A stretch of 7,321 bases of DNA from Bryobacterales bacterium (lineage in GTDB: Bacteria > Acidobacteriota > Terriglobia > Bryobacterales > Bryobacteraceae), in the NCBI GenBank assembly GCA_020853155.1, contig JADYZL010000525.1:1-7321 (forward strand), read 5' to 3'. Below, piece by piece: positions 1-6,291 of this stretch. The notes beneath the pieces were generated by a model. That model searched no databases and had not been told where the DNA came from. It saw only the letters and a list, made by a program, of their open reading frames with translations. The translations under genes and the position numbers were made by a program. Numbering within the stretch: position 1 is the stretch's first letter; each line of letters starts with the position of its first letter.

Positions 1-465
1 CTCCAGGTTCAGTTCGCTGGCAATCTGGCGGATCGCATTATCCTCCACCACGGAAATGCTATCCTGCGCCGCCGAGACCGCGAAGAGACAATCGAGGACT
101 TGCAGCATCTGTTCCCTGCTCGCGATGCGGCGGAACTCCCGGGTCACCAGAAAATCCTCGGTGGAGCCCTCACGCACGCTTTGCTCGCGGGCGAGTTCCG
201 CCACGGCCTCCGCCTGCTCCGGTGGAAGGCCGCCCTTCCTCGTCAGCACGGCGCGCATCTTCGCGAGTTCCTCGTCGCTCACGTGAAAATCCGCGTGCGC
301 CACGCGGGCCATCAGATACGCGAACGCTCCCAGAAAACGCGCCCGCTCCGGATCGACCCCATCGAGAAGCCGTGCGATCTTGCGAACGCTGTCCGTGTCG
401 CCCACTGGAGCCCCCGAGCCGGAGGCGCCCTTCAAGAGCGAATCGATAAAATCGAAAAACGCCAT
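1..465 (-). CDS. TerB family protein (tellurite-resistance TerB-like), C-terminus cut by window edge
   Basis: The minus-strand frame from 465 to the window edge gives 155 residues starting MAFFDFIDSLLKG with no stop, so the C-terminus lies outside. Seen: an all-helical pattern with two acidic loops, ADFHVSDEE at about residues 58-66 and AQDSISVVED at about 133-142, each followed by an amphipathic helix. This is the duplicated acidic-loop layout of TerB domains (known family: small helical, metal-binding, mostly cytoplasmic, found in tellurite-resistance and stress operons and also alone). Perhaps 10-30 residues are missing. There is no signal peptide. The start lies only 4 nt past the stop of the oxidoreductase gene; an AAGG is too close to the ATG (1 nt) to be a normal Shine-Dalgarno, so translational coupling to the upstream gene is likely. 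Nothing else of a ter operon is visible, so a tellurite role should not be assumed. Confidence 0.8.
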   Translation of the reverse strand, partial: MAFFDFIDSLLKGASGSGAPVGDTDSVRKIARLLDGVDPERARFLGAFAYLMARVAHADFHVSDEELAKMRAVLTRKGGLPPEQAEAVAELAREQSVREGSTEDFLVTREFRRIASREQMLQVLDCLFAVSAAQDSISVVEDNAIRQIASELNLE

Positions 466-469
466 ACCT

Positions 470-1456
470 TCAGTTTGCGCCTTTCGAGGTCTTGCCCGAG
501 GCGACGTAGCGCGCCGGAGGCCCCAGCCGCATCACTTGCGCTGTCACCCCGTCCGTGACGATGGCCGTTTCCCCGCTCGACAGCAGCGGTGCGCCGTTGA
601 GTACGGCATCCACGAAATTCGCGATGCACGGATAATGCAGATTCGCGTGCGGCGGGATGTCTTCCTCGCCGCCGGGGTGGATCAGTGAGCCGCCATTCAG
701 CGGCGTGAGCACCATCTCGCCATCCGTTCCAATGATGCGGAACTGGTCGCGAATCGCGTGGCTATTCCAGCGCACGTCTACGATGCCGCGGACCCCCGTT
801 TCATACTCGATCAGCACCGTGGCCGAATCTTCCACAGCGTAACTGTGTACCGTGTTCGAACGCTGCCCCGTCACGCGCAGCGGCTTGCCGAAGAAATAGT
901 TCAGAAGGTCGATGCGATGAGAAGCAATGTCGTAGAGCGGGCCGCCGCCCGCCAGTTGAGGGTCCACCAGCCAACTGCGGAAGCCGTCCTCATCCGCGAA
1001 CCAGCCGTGGCAGTTGATTTCGGCAAGAACCGGCTGGCCGATCGCTCCAGCCCGCAGCAACTCCATGGCCCGCCCCACCTTGGGATACGTGCGCCGGTAG
1101 TAAGCAATGCCCAGAACCCGGCCTGCGTTCCGCGCCGCCGCGGCCATCACCTTTGCGTCTTCATACCGCAGCGCGACGGGCTTCTCGCACAGTACGTGCC
1201 GGCTGGCGGCCAGCGCGGCCACCGTCTGCGGAGCATGCAGCGCCACCGGGGTGGCAATATACACGGCGTCGAAGGATTCATCCTTCAGTGCCTCGTCGAG
1301 GGAAGCCCAATGCTTGCAGCCGTATCGCACTGCGTTCTCCGGCTTGCTCGTAACGACGCCATAGAGTTGGCTGGAAGGTTCCTCCTGGATGGCGGGGATT
1401 ACGCGCTTCGTCGCGATATCCCCTACCCCCACCACAATCCAGTTCAACACGCTCAT
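470..1456 (-). CDS. Gfo/Idh/MocA family NAD(P)-dependent oxidoreductase
   Basis: A complete 328-residue protein of the usual length for this family. The N-terminal Rossmann fold shows the GxGxxA dinucleotide motif at residues 10-15 (GVGDIA). The family lysine is in CEKPVAL, K92 of the EKP triad at 91-93. The second signature GGGPLYDIASHRIDLL (170-185) carries the conserved Asp176 and His180, expected to act with Lys92 in hydride transfer to or from a sugar or inositol hydroxyl. The C-terminal half is the alpha/beta substrate domain. No signal peptide is seen, so it is cytoplasmic. The substrate cannot be read from the sequence; families range from glucose-fructose oxidoreductase to inositol dehydrogenase. 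A GGAGAGAGT stretch directly before the ATG is a good ribosome binding site. It lies 30 nt after the propeller gene and 4 nt before the TerB gene, consistent with one operon. Confidence 0.9.
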   Translation of the reverse strand: MSVLNWIVVGVGDIATKRVIPAIQEEPSSQLYGVVTSKPENAVRYGCKHWASLDEALKDESFDAVYIATPVALHAPQTVAALAASRHVLCEKPVALRYEDAKVMAAAARNAGRVLGIAYYRRTYPKVGRAMELLRAGAIGQPVLAEINCHGWFADEDGFRSWLVDPQLAGGGPLYDIASHRIDLLNYFFGKPLRVTGQRSNTVHSYAVEDSATVLIEYETGVRGIVDVRWNSHAIRDQFRIIGTDGEMVLTPLNGGSLIHPGGEEDIPPHANLHYPCIANFVDAVLNGAPLLSSGETAIVTDGVTAQVMRLGPPARYVASGKTSKGAN

Positions 1457-1486
1457 ACTCTCTCCACCCCCGCGGCCGCCCGCCCC

Positions 1487-2497
1487 TCACACCTTCCGCA
1501 ATTTGGTGATGCGTCCGTCGCTCACCCACTCCACGACGTAGATACTGCCGGAGTGGTCCCAGCAAGCGGCGTGCGGCGAGATGAACTTGCCGGGCAGGCG
1601 CAAATCCTGGGGCAGGTTGGGGTAGCCCTTTTGCTTCCAAACGTCCGGGTAGTCGCCCAAATGCACCACCAGCTCATTCCGGCCGTTGAAGATGGTCACG
1701 CGGCCGTGCAGGTCGGGAATTAGCAGCTCTTCACCGCGGACATCGAAATGGCAGGGGTGGCGCAGGTTATCCGTCACGAAGCCCAGGTGCCGGCCTTCGA
1801 GAGAAAACATCTGGAGGCGGATATTGGCGCGGTCTGCCACCAGCACCGTGGGATTGCCGTCACGCTCGTCGATCCAGATGCCATGTGGGCAGTTCATCTT
1901 GCCCGCTTCGGCGCCCTTTCCGCCCCAGGTGCTGATGTATTCGCCTTTCTTGTTGTAGCGATGGATGTAGCTCAGGCCATAGCCGTCGGCCACGTAGATA
2001 TCGCCATTGGGGGCCACCGCCGTGTTCGTGGGCTTGAAGGTTGCCGGATCCGGGTAGACGCCGGATTCCGCCGGAACGCCGATCCGCAACAATTCCTCAC
2101 CGTCGAGCGTCGTCTTCACGACCTCGTGGCCCTCGGGGTCCGATAGGAACAGGAACTCGCTGGCCCCTTCCTTCACCAGTTGCAATCCGTGCGCGCCCTT
2201 CTCGAAACGCGCGCCCCAGCTTCGGATGAACTTCCCGTCCGCATCGAAAATCGCCACTGCATCTTTGCTGCGATTGTGGATGAAAATTCGCCCCTGTGCG
2301 TCCTCCACCACCCCATGGGTGTAGCCCAGTTGAACGCTTGCGGGCATCTTCGCCCAATCGTGATGCACTTCGTATTCGTGATCGCCGCTTCCCAGAGTCA
2401 TTGCCGCCGCCTTTCCCGTTAGAACGAATGGGGCGGCGAGAGCGCTCCCCAGAATTTGCCGCCGCGTGGCGGATGTCGCCTGTTGCTTGCCTTCCAT
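1487..2497 (-). CDS. Tat-exported six-bladed beta-propeller protein (NHL-repeat type)
   Basis: A 336-residue protein. The N-terminus has a twin-arginine signal, SATRRQILG (Arg12-Arg13), followed by a short hydrophobic stretch (residues 14-27) and an AAA-type cleavage region near 30-33, so it should be exported folded by Tat. The rest reads as six blades, each with a 'hydrophobic strand-DxxG-xIYVAD...I..F...G.....G' pattern at about 62-96, 104-140, 158-192, 204-241, 247-281 and 307-335. The clearest are TAVAPNGDIYVADGYG and GIWIDERDGNPTVLVADRAN. NHL propellers bind ligands or act as lyases; the fold resembles peptidyl-alpha-hydroxyglycine amidating lyase, but activity is not shown. The start at 2497 is chosen because GGAGAGGGG lies 5-6 nt upstream and the Tat motif then sits near residue 12. 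The frame stays open 37 codons further (ATG at 2608), but that would bury the signal and lacks a binding site. First gene of the minus-strand operon. Confidence 0.88.
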   Translation of the reverse strand: MEGKQQATSATRRQILGSALAAPFVLTGKAAAMTLGSGDHEYEVHHDWAKMPASVQLGYTHGVVEDAQGRIFIHNRSKDAVAIFDADGKFIRSWGARFEKGAHGLQLVKEGASEFLFLSDPEGHEVVKTTLDGEELLRIGVPAESGVYPDPATFKPTNTAVAPNGDIYVADGYGLSYIHRYNKKGEYISTWGGKGAEAGKMNCPHGIWIDERDGNPTVLVADRANIRLQMFSLEGRHLGFVTDNLRHPCHFDVRGEELLIPDLHGRVTIFNGRNELVVHLGDYPDVWKQKGYPNLPQDLRLPGKFISPHAACWDHSGSIYVVEWVSDGRITKLRKV

Positions 2498-2501
2498 GAA
2501 A

Positions 2502-2511
2502 TCCCCTCTCC
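2502..2511 (-). promoter_or_regulatory. Ribosome binding site that fixes the propeller start
   Basis: On the minus strand the sequence GGAGAGGGGA ends 4 nt before the ATG at 2497. It supports this start over the in-frame ATG at 2608, which has no comparable purine run before it. Confidence 0.7.
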
Positions 2512-2554
2512 GTCCTGCCCAGTCTTGCCGCATTGCGGCTTCCGAATGTTCTCT

Positions 2555-2560
2555 ATTGTA
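2555..2560 (-). promoter_or_regulatory. Candidate -10 box for the minus-strand operon
   Basis: The minus strand reads TACAAT, five of six matches to TATAAT, about 58 nt upstream of the propeller ATG. The -35 candidate at a 17-nt spacer (CTCTCA) is poor, with three of six matches. This is the best promoter-like element in the divergent region, but it is based on the hexamer alone. Confidence 0.3.
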
Positions 2561-2655
2561 TCCGCGCAACTCCCTGGTGAGAGCCTGGGGGGTGTGGTGC
2601 GGCTGCATAATCGCGCCACTGGCAAGAATTCCACAGTTGGATCTCCCTCCAGCCT

Positions 2656-2669
2656 AGGGGTTCGCCCCT
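2656..2669. repeat. Short hairpin with TTCG loop
   Basis: AGGGG and CCCCT flank a TTCG loop, giving a 5-bp GC-rich stem. No T run follows on either strand, so it is not a classical terminator. It lies between divergent genes, where a terminator is not expected; if transcribed on the minus strand it would sit far upstream in the propeller leader. Confidence 0.4.
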
Positions 2670-2705
2670 GATTCTATCCTCGCATCTACGTTGTCCTTCC
2701 CTTCG

Positions 2706-2720
2706 CCCCCAACTTGGGGG
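2706..2720. repeat. 15-nt odd-centred palindrome CCCCCAACTTGGGGG
   Basis: Seven-base arms CCCCCAA and TTGGGGG flank a single C. As a hairpin it would be a 5-bp G:C stem with a 5-nt loop; as DNA it is a symmetric protein-site candidate. No T run follows. Function unknown. Confidence 0.4.
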
Positions 2721-2755
2721 TGAGAATCAGCACCGAGCAATTAGAAGTTGTAAAC

Positions 2756-2773
2756 ATTCGGCAGTAACCGAAT
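2756..2773. promoter_or_regulatory. Inverted repeat ATTCGG-N6-CCGAAT, candidate operator
   Basis: Perfect 6-bp arms are separated by CAGTAA, ending 41 nt before the ATG of the large secreted protein. Size, spacing and position suit a dimeric repressor or activator site, but the regulator is unknown. Part of the left arm belongs to a 9-mer, AACATTCGG, that also occurs on the minus strand at 2550-2542 in the leader of the propeller gene. Confidence 0.35.
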
Positions 2774-2814
2774 CCCGATCACGAATCTCCTTCCAAATTC
2801 CGAGCTTCCCACCC

Positions 2815-3090
2815 ATGATCGTATCCATGCAGGGAATTTCGGTACTTCCCCTATTCCTCCTTCCATTCGCATTGTGCGGATTGAGCGCCGCCCAGGAGCC
2901 GTTCCGCGACTTGGGGGTGGCTCACAACTTTACTGTGGAGCATGACAAGCCGCAGTCGGTCTGGCTGCCATATTGGTCCGAGCGGGATCACCACCACGCA
3001 ACGCTTCACATTCGCAATGTCATGTTGCATACGCCCATCGACATCATGGTGGACCTTTTCCCCGCGCGCGGGGGGGGGGGGAGCCTTTAG
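2815..3090 (+). CDS. Truncated 91-residue product of the same gene as sequenced (frame-off form)
   Basis: With exactly 12 G, ribosomes starting at 2815 read four Gly codons and then Ser-Leu-stop. The product would be a secreted fragment holding the signal peptide and the first half of module 1 only, with no peptidase. It is listed so the reader can see what this sequence literally encodes; I do not think it is an independent gene. The downstream frame has an in-frame TTG at 2973, but its first 36 codons are out of phase with the protein fold. Confidence 0.6.
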   Translation: MIVSMQGISVLPLFLLPFALCGLSAAQEPFRDLGVAHNFTVEHDKPQSVWLPYWSERDHHHATLHIRNVMLHTPIDIMVDLFPARGGGGSL

Positions 3091-5405
3091 CGACGGTTTC
3101 TTGGCGTCTCGAAGCCGCTGGAAACGTCGACTTCGATCTTGACGCCTTGCTGCCTAAAGATGCGCGGGATGAAGATCGCTCTGGTGGAGCTCGCGTCACT
3201 TACAGCTACCCGATTGGCGTCTTACAGGCCGAAGTATCTATCCTCGACGAGAAGCGGAACCACGCCTACACCATCGTCGGCCGGGCGGCTTACCCCAGCG
3301 TTTGGCAAACCGCGTATCTCGGTTTCCGCGCCCCTACGGCTGAGACCTATCTTGAAACGGCCTTCTTCAATCCGCAACCAAAACCTGTCTCAATCGACCT
3401 CGAACTTCTTAGTGGCCAAGGCTGGCAGCCGGTGGAACGCATCACGTTGCAACCTCTCGAGATGCGTAAGCTCCGCGTCACCGCCGCCATGCTGGCACAA
3501 TCCCGCACCGCATCGGACCGCAGTGTCTTGATGCGCGCGACCTCCAGCGTCTCAATAACGGAGATAGTGGCAAATGCTTGGCTAGAGGATGAAAGCACCG
3601 GCTTTTCGAACACCGTGCTCTTTCAGGAGGTGCGCCCCGCATCCAATCGCCTCTACGGATCGCAACTCGCCGTCTACGGCTTCCCCAACAATTTGCTGCC
3701 GGGTAGTCCCCGGTTCGACGCATACGTCGCGCTTGCGAACATCGGCCAGGAGCCAATGACAGTGAATGTCACCCTGTACTGCGAGATCGAGGGTGCGGAT
3801 GCAGTCCGCCAACTCGCCCCGCTCGCCCTTGAGCCGGATGAACTCGCCTCGCTGTCGCTCAATAGGATCCTGGCCGAGCGGTTCGGCTACGCATCGCCTG
3901 CTATCTGTAGCGCGGAAATCGCATTCACGGGTGCGCCGGGAATGTTGCTGGGCCGCTACTTTGGCGAATCGTCAACGCTTACCTACGGGCTCTACTCGAA
4001 GTTTGAATCGGGTGTTGGGAACGGCTTCAACGAACTCTACTGGAGCGTGGAGGGAGACAAAACTCCACTTCTTACTGTCACGAATTTCAGTAACACTGCC
4101 GAACGCATCCACATCTGGGCCACTCGCGACAAAGAGTCGAAAATCCTGCGAACAGTGGAACTTCCCGCCAAGGGAAGCATCCACATCAACATGCGGCAGG
4201 AGTTCAAGCAAAGCGGAACGGAGTTCGCGACGCTCGAATCGCGGCCCTACGGTGGATTTTATGTCCGTGCTGCGAACCCACACGCGAAGATCCTCGTCAA
4301 AGAGCATATCTTCAGCTTGAGCAAACACGTGGCTTCTCCGTACTATGGGTCTCCGGATGTTCTCGACAGCCATTACATCATCGATTATCCGCAATCGATG
4401 GTGGTAGGGCAAAACGCATCGGCGCAAACAGTAACTTGCTATTATTCTGGTTGCTACTTGAATGAATGGCTTATTAATTCGGAGAACTCTTCCATAGTCT
4501 CCGTGCAATGGATCTATAGCTACGCTCCAAAGCCCATCACAGCCCATCAGCCCGGCAACACCTCGCTAACCTCCACCGCAAGCGGGCCAGACGGGGCCGG
4601 CGGAACTCTTTATCTTGAAGCGCTGGGCCATATCAACGTCTATGACGCCACGCCGAATATCGGAGCCATTGTCCCGAGCACGATTCCAGCGGGAGGCTCC
4701 CAAATTGCCGAGATATACGGAACAAACTTCGGATCAAATCCTGTGGTATCGGCTACGGGAGGTATCGCCGTAACCCATCTCTACAAGAGCTCTACACAGA
4801 TCAATGTTCGATTCGGCGCCGCCGCGACACTTCCTGGAACATACCAAGTGAAAGTGATATCAAACGGCTATGCGGGCACCGGCTTCCAGCAAGTGCCTGG
4901 CGGTGGTTCACAATCGCAAAGTAACACTGAAGACGTTCAGGTTCAGCCACCATGCGCTGCGACCGATCAAAGCTCCGTTTACAATCAATACCGAGATCTC
5001 ATCAATGGCACCACGTATCGCCCCGAATGTAGCGAAATTGAGACAAGTATAAGTACCACGAATTTTACATTCAATGAATTGAATGTAAATAATACACTAA
5101 CGTGTGGTATTTTCAAGTCTTCACTAAGGACCGGAGCAGAATGTGTGCGAACCGAGAACGGAAACATCCCATTAACTATTAACTCAGCCTATCGCACGCC
5201 GGTCCGCAACCGAGCAGTCGGTGGCGCTACTGAAAGCCGACATATTTATGGAGATGCAGTCGACTTTAGCGCGCCAACGGGCTCAAGTCTTCGAACTAAT
5301 GCAGACACCGCGAAGACAGCATGCGGTGCTTGCCGAGAGCCGTTGAGTATGACCCCAACGTGGGTTCACTTTGATTGGCGATCAACTTGCCCATCATCTT
5401 GGTAA
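2815..5405 (+). CDS. Large secreted multi-domain protein with C-terminal M15-type zinc peptidase domain; frame interrupted at a G12 tract
   Basis: Two overlapping frames together encode one protein. The first (from ATG 2815) has a Sec signal peptide ending near LSAA|QEPF and reads to TAG at 3088-3090. The second continues the same fold from just after the G run (3081) to TAA at 5403-5405. With two G fewer, or one more, the product is about 862 residues (numbers below use that form). Layout: signal peptide 1-26; four degenerate beta-sandwich modules at about 59-170, 171-295, 300-412 and 415-513; an Ig-like stretch with Cys541 and Cys546 to about 612; an IPT/TIG domain at 613-687; a Gly/Ser/Gln linker; and a Peptidase_M15_3-type domain at about 748-862. 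That domain has FTFNEL, SAYRTPVRNRAVGGA, the HxxGxAxD zinc motif (His809, Asp816) and a final WVHFDW (His851), so it should be a peptidoglycan-type D-Ala carboxy- or endopeptidase. Seven cysteines lie in the last 150 residues, fitting an extracytoplasmic protein. No Shine-Dalgarno precedes the ATG. Function beyond the peptidase motif is unknown; the modules may anchor or target it. Confidence 0.75.
3070..3081 (+). repeat. Homopolymeric G12 tract inside the coding region
   Basis: Twelve consecutive G follow a CGCGCG stretch and fall inside a loop of the first beta-sandwich module (residues 86 onward). Ten or 13 G keep the frame open to 5405. Eleven G lead to a stop at about 3142, and the 12 present here lead to a stop at 3090. 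Such tracts are classic sites of slipped-strand mispairing, and are also common sequencing or assembly errors. Confidence 0.9.
5064..5089 (+). repeat. Perfect 11-bp inverted repeat within the M15 coding region
   Basis: TTTACATTCAA and TTGAATGTAAA flank the 4-nt loop TGAA. The element codes for the FTFNELNVN stretch at the start of the M15 domain. The surrounding 60 nt (5041-5100) have only 15 G or C, against about 60% in the upstream half of the gene. It can form a hairpin in mRNA or a cruciform in DNA; no function is known. Confidence 0.8.
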
Positions 5406-5412
5406 GGAGGAG
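5404..5412 (+). promoter_or_regulatory. Strong Shine-Dalgarno of the HEAT-like gene
   Basis: AAGGAGGAG overlaps the end of the TAA stop of the preceding gene and sits 3 nt before the ATG at 5416. It decides this start over the in-frame TTG at 5371, which lies inside the M15 domain coding sequence. Confidence 0.8.
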
Positions 5413-5415
5413 AAA

Positions 5416-6189
5416 ATGATTACTTTAAGGCCAAGACTATCATGGGTGATATTTTCACTGTTTTTTTTCAGTTGGCCTCTATTGATTGAGGCTCAACAGG
5501 CAACCGCGCCGGACCTTTCTCGCGAGTTTCAGGAGCGTTTTCAATCTCGCGATTGGCGCGAGAGGCGGGAAGCATTTTTTGATCTTCAACGAGTTGACCG
5601 GCGGTTGATTCCCGACAAGTCGGCTCTAGTGTTCGACTTGCTATTGCGGGAAAACCAATTTATCTTTGATCGGTCACTAGATAACACAGGAGTCGAGGAG
5701 GCCTACAGCGACCCTTACTACACCTCAGTCCTTGCCACGGCGATTGCTTTCTACCGAGAGGATAAATCCGAACCCAGGTACGCCGTGCTTGCGGAGAGTT
5801 CCTATAACTTCAGTTCACCGTTCGCGGCGGAACTCAGCGTGGACGCACCCCGGTATTTGGATCTTCTCGCCAAGAAGAGTAGCTCCGACCCAAGTCGGTA
5901 TGTAAGGATCAATACAGCCTCTATTTTGGGACGAGCGCTTGCAGAGAACCGAATCCCCGCTCAAGATCGGGCAAGGGTTCGACAATTGATTGTCGAACGG
6001 CTTGATGATGCAGATTCGGAAGTCCGAAATCGCGCAATTACGATTGTTGGTGGAATGGGTGGTGAGTTCGCGCGCCAAGCGCTATTGCGAGCGCGCGAGG
6101 CTGCGAAACGCTCTCCATCGACTCGAACTCCAGACGAATTACGCAAGCTAGAGCAGGCAATCGAGGCCATAAAGGGTCGAGACTTGTGA
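5416..6189 (+). CDS. Secreted HEAT-repeat-like protein
   Basis: 257 residues. The N-terminus (MITLRPRLSWVIFSLFFF...) is a clear Sec signal peptide with cleavage likely at IEA|QQ near residue 26. The mature protein is mainly helical. HEAT-like helix pairs are best seen at about 157-176 (DPSRYVRINTASILGRAL) and 197-226 (DDADSEVRNRAITIVGGMGG), both with the usual Asp-x-x-x-x-Val-Arg turn and small residues; a weaker one is at about 44-60 (RDWRERREAFFDLQRV). HEAT proteins bind other proteins; no enzyme motif is visible. It lies 10 nt after the peptidase gene behind a strong ribosome binding site, so the two are almost surely cotranscribed and probably act in the same extracytoplasmic place. Whether it binds or restrains the peptidase is a guess. 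The signal peptide is encoded partly by a run of eight T (5461-5468), which could also slip. Confidence 0.82.
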   Translation: MITLRPRLSWVIFSLFFFSWPLLIEAQQATAPDLSREFQERFQSRDWRERREAFFDLQRVDRRLIPDKSALVFDLLLRENQFIFDRSLDNTGVEEAYSDPYYTSVLATAIAFYREDKSEPRYAVLAESSYNFSSPFAAELSVDAPRYLDLLAKKSSSDPSRYVRINTASILGRALAENRIPAQDRARVRQLIVERLDDADSEVRNRAITIVGGMGGEFARQALLRAREAAKRSPSTRTPDELRKLEQAIEAIKGRDL

Positions 6190-6201
6190 AGCTTGTCACA
6201 A
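6184..6201 (+). promoter_or_regulatory. Candidate CRP/FNR-family operator, TTGTGA-N6-TCACAA
   Basis: The palindrome contains an exact TGTGA-N6-TCACA core (6185-6200), the consensus half-sites recognised by CRP and its relatives in many bacteria. It overlaps the TGA stop of the HEAT-like gene and lies about 90 nt before the next start. No strong -10 box is obvious downstream; TACCTT at 6239-6244 is a weak candidate at a distance that would suit activation. It could also form a 6-bp RNA hairpin. Confidence 0.45.
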
Positions 6202-6210
6202 AGCGCGAAG

Positions 6211-6238
6211 AGTTCCAGCTACATTCCCGTCCGGAACT
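6211..6238 (+). repeat. Inverted repeat AGTTCC/GGAACT in the short intergenic gap
   Basis: Six-base arms at 6211-6216 and 6233-6238 are separated by 16 nt. The stem is weak and has no following T run, so I do not call it a terminator. It may be chance. Confidence 0.25.
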
Positions 6239-6291
6239 TACCTTGAGCCGTCTTCATCGGTCGTGAGGAACGCTGTCCTGAATTGAACCCA

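Larger units (their letters stand above)
2498..2814. other. Divergent intergenic region without a gene
   Basis: This 317-nt stretch separates the leftward propeller operon from the rightward secreted-protein operon. I see no supported gene. It holds a candidate -10 box for the minus strand (2555-2560) and several short palindromes: GCCGCA-T-TGCGGC (2527-2539), AGGGG-TTCG-CCCCT (2656-2669), CCCCCAA-C-TTGGGGG (2706-2720) and ATTCGG-N6-CCGAAT (2756-2773). On the plus side a TTGTAA at 2748-2753 could be a -35 box, but no matching -10 box follows at a normal distance, and there is no Shine-Dalgarno before the ATG at 2815. Confidence 0.7.

Noticed and set aside
100..558. Plus-strand open frame opposite the TerB-like gene
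   Set aside because: The composition is low-complexity Arg/Ala/Pro, while the opposite strand gives a clean TerB-like protein with a start tightly coupled to its upstream gene.
758..1723. Plus-strand open frame of 321 codons antisense to the oxidoreductase and propeller genes
   Set aside because: It is rich in His, Arg, Ala and Val without domain motifs and spans the join between two well-supported minus-strand genes. It is the usual antisense shadow of GC-rich codons.
2498..2608. N-terminal extension of the propeller to the ATG at 2608
   Set aside because: It would place 37 extra residues before the Tat signal and has no Shine-Dalgarno, while the ATG at 2497 has a good one.
2973..3080. TTG at 2973 as the true start of the large downstream frame
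   Set aside because: Its first 36 residues are out of phase with the fold and lack a signal peptide; the signal peptide and module 1 strands are in the other frame from 2815. The frames join at the G run.
3972..4547. Minus-strand open frame of 191 codons inside the large secreted gene
   Set aside because: It is antisense to recognisable module sequence, with no ribosome binding site or known motif.
5371..5415. TTG start for the HEAT-like gene
   Set aside because: It would put 15 polar residues before the signal peptide, and a near-perfect Shine-Dalgarno lies just before the ATG at 5416.
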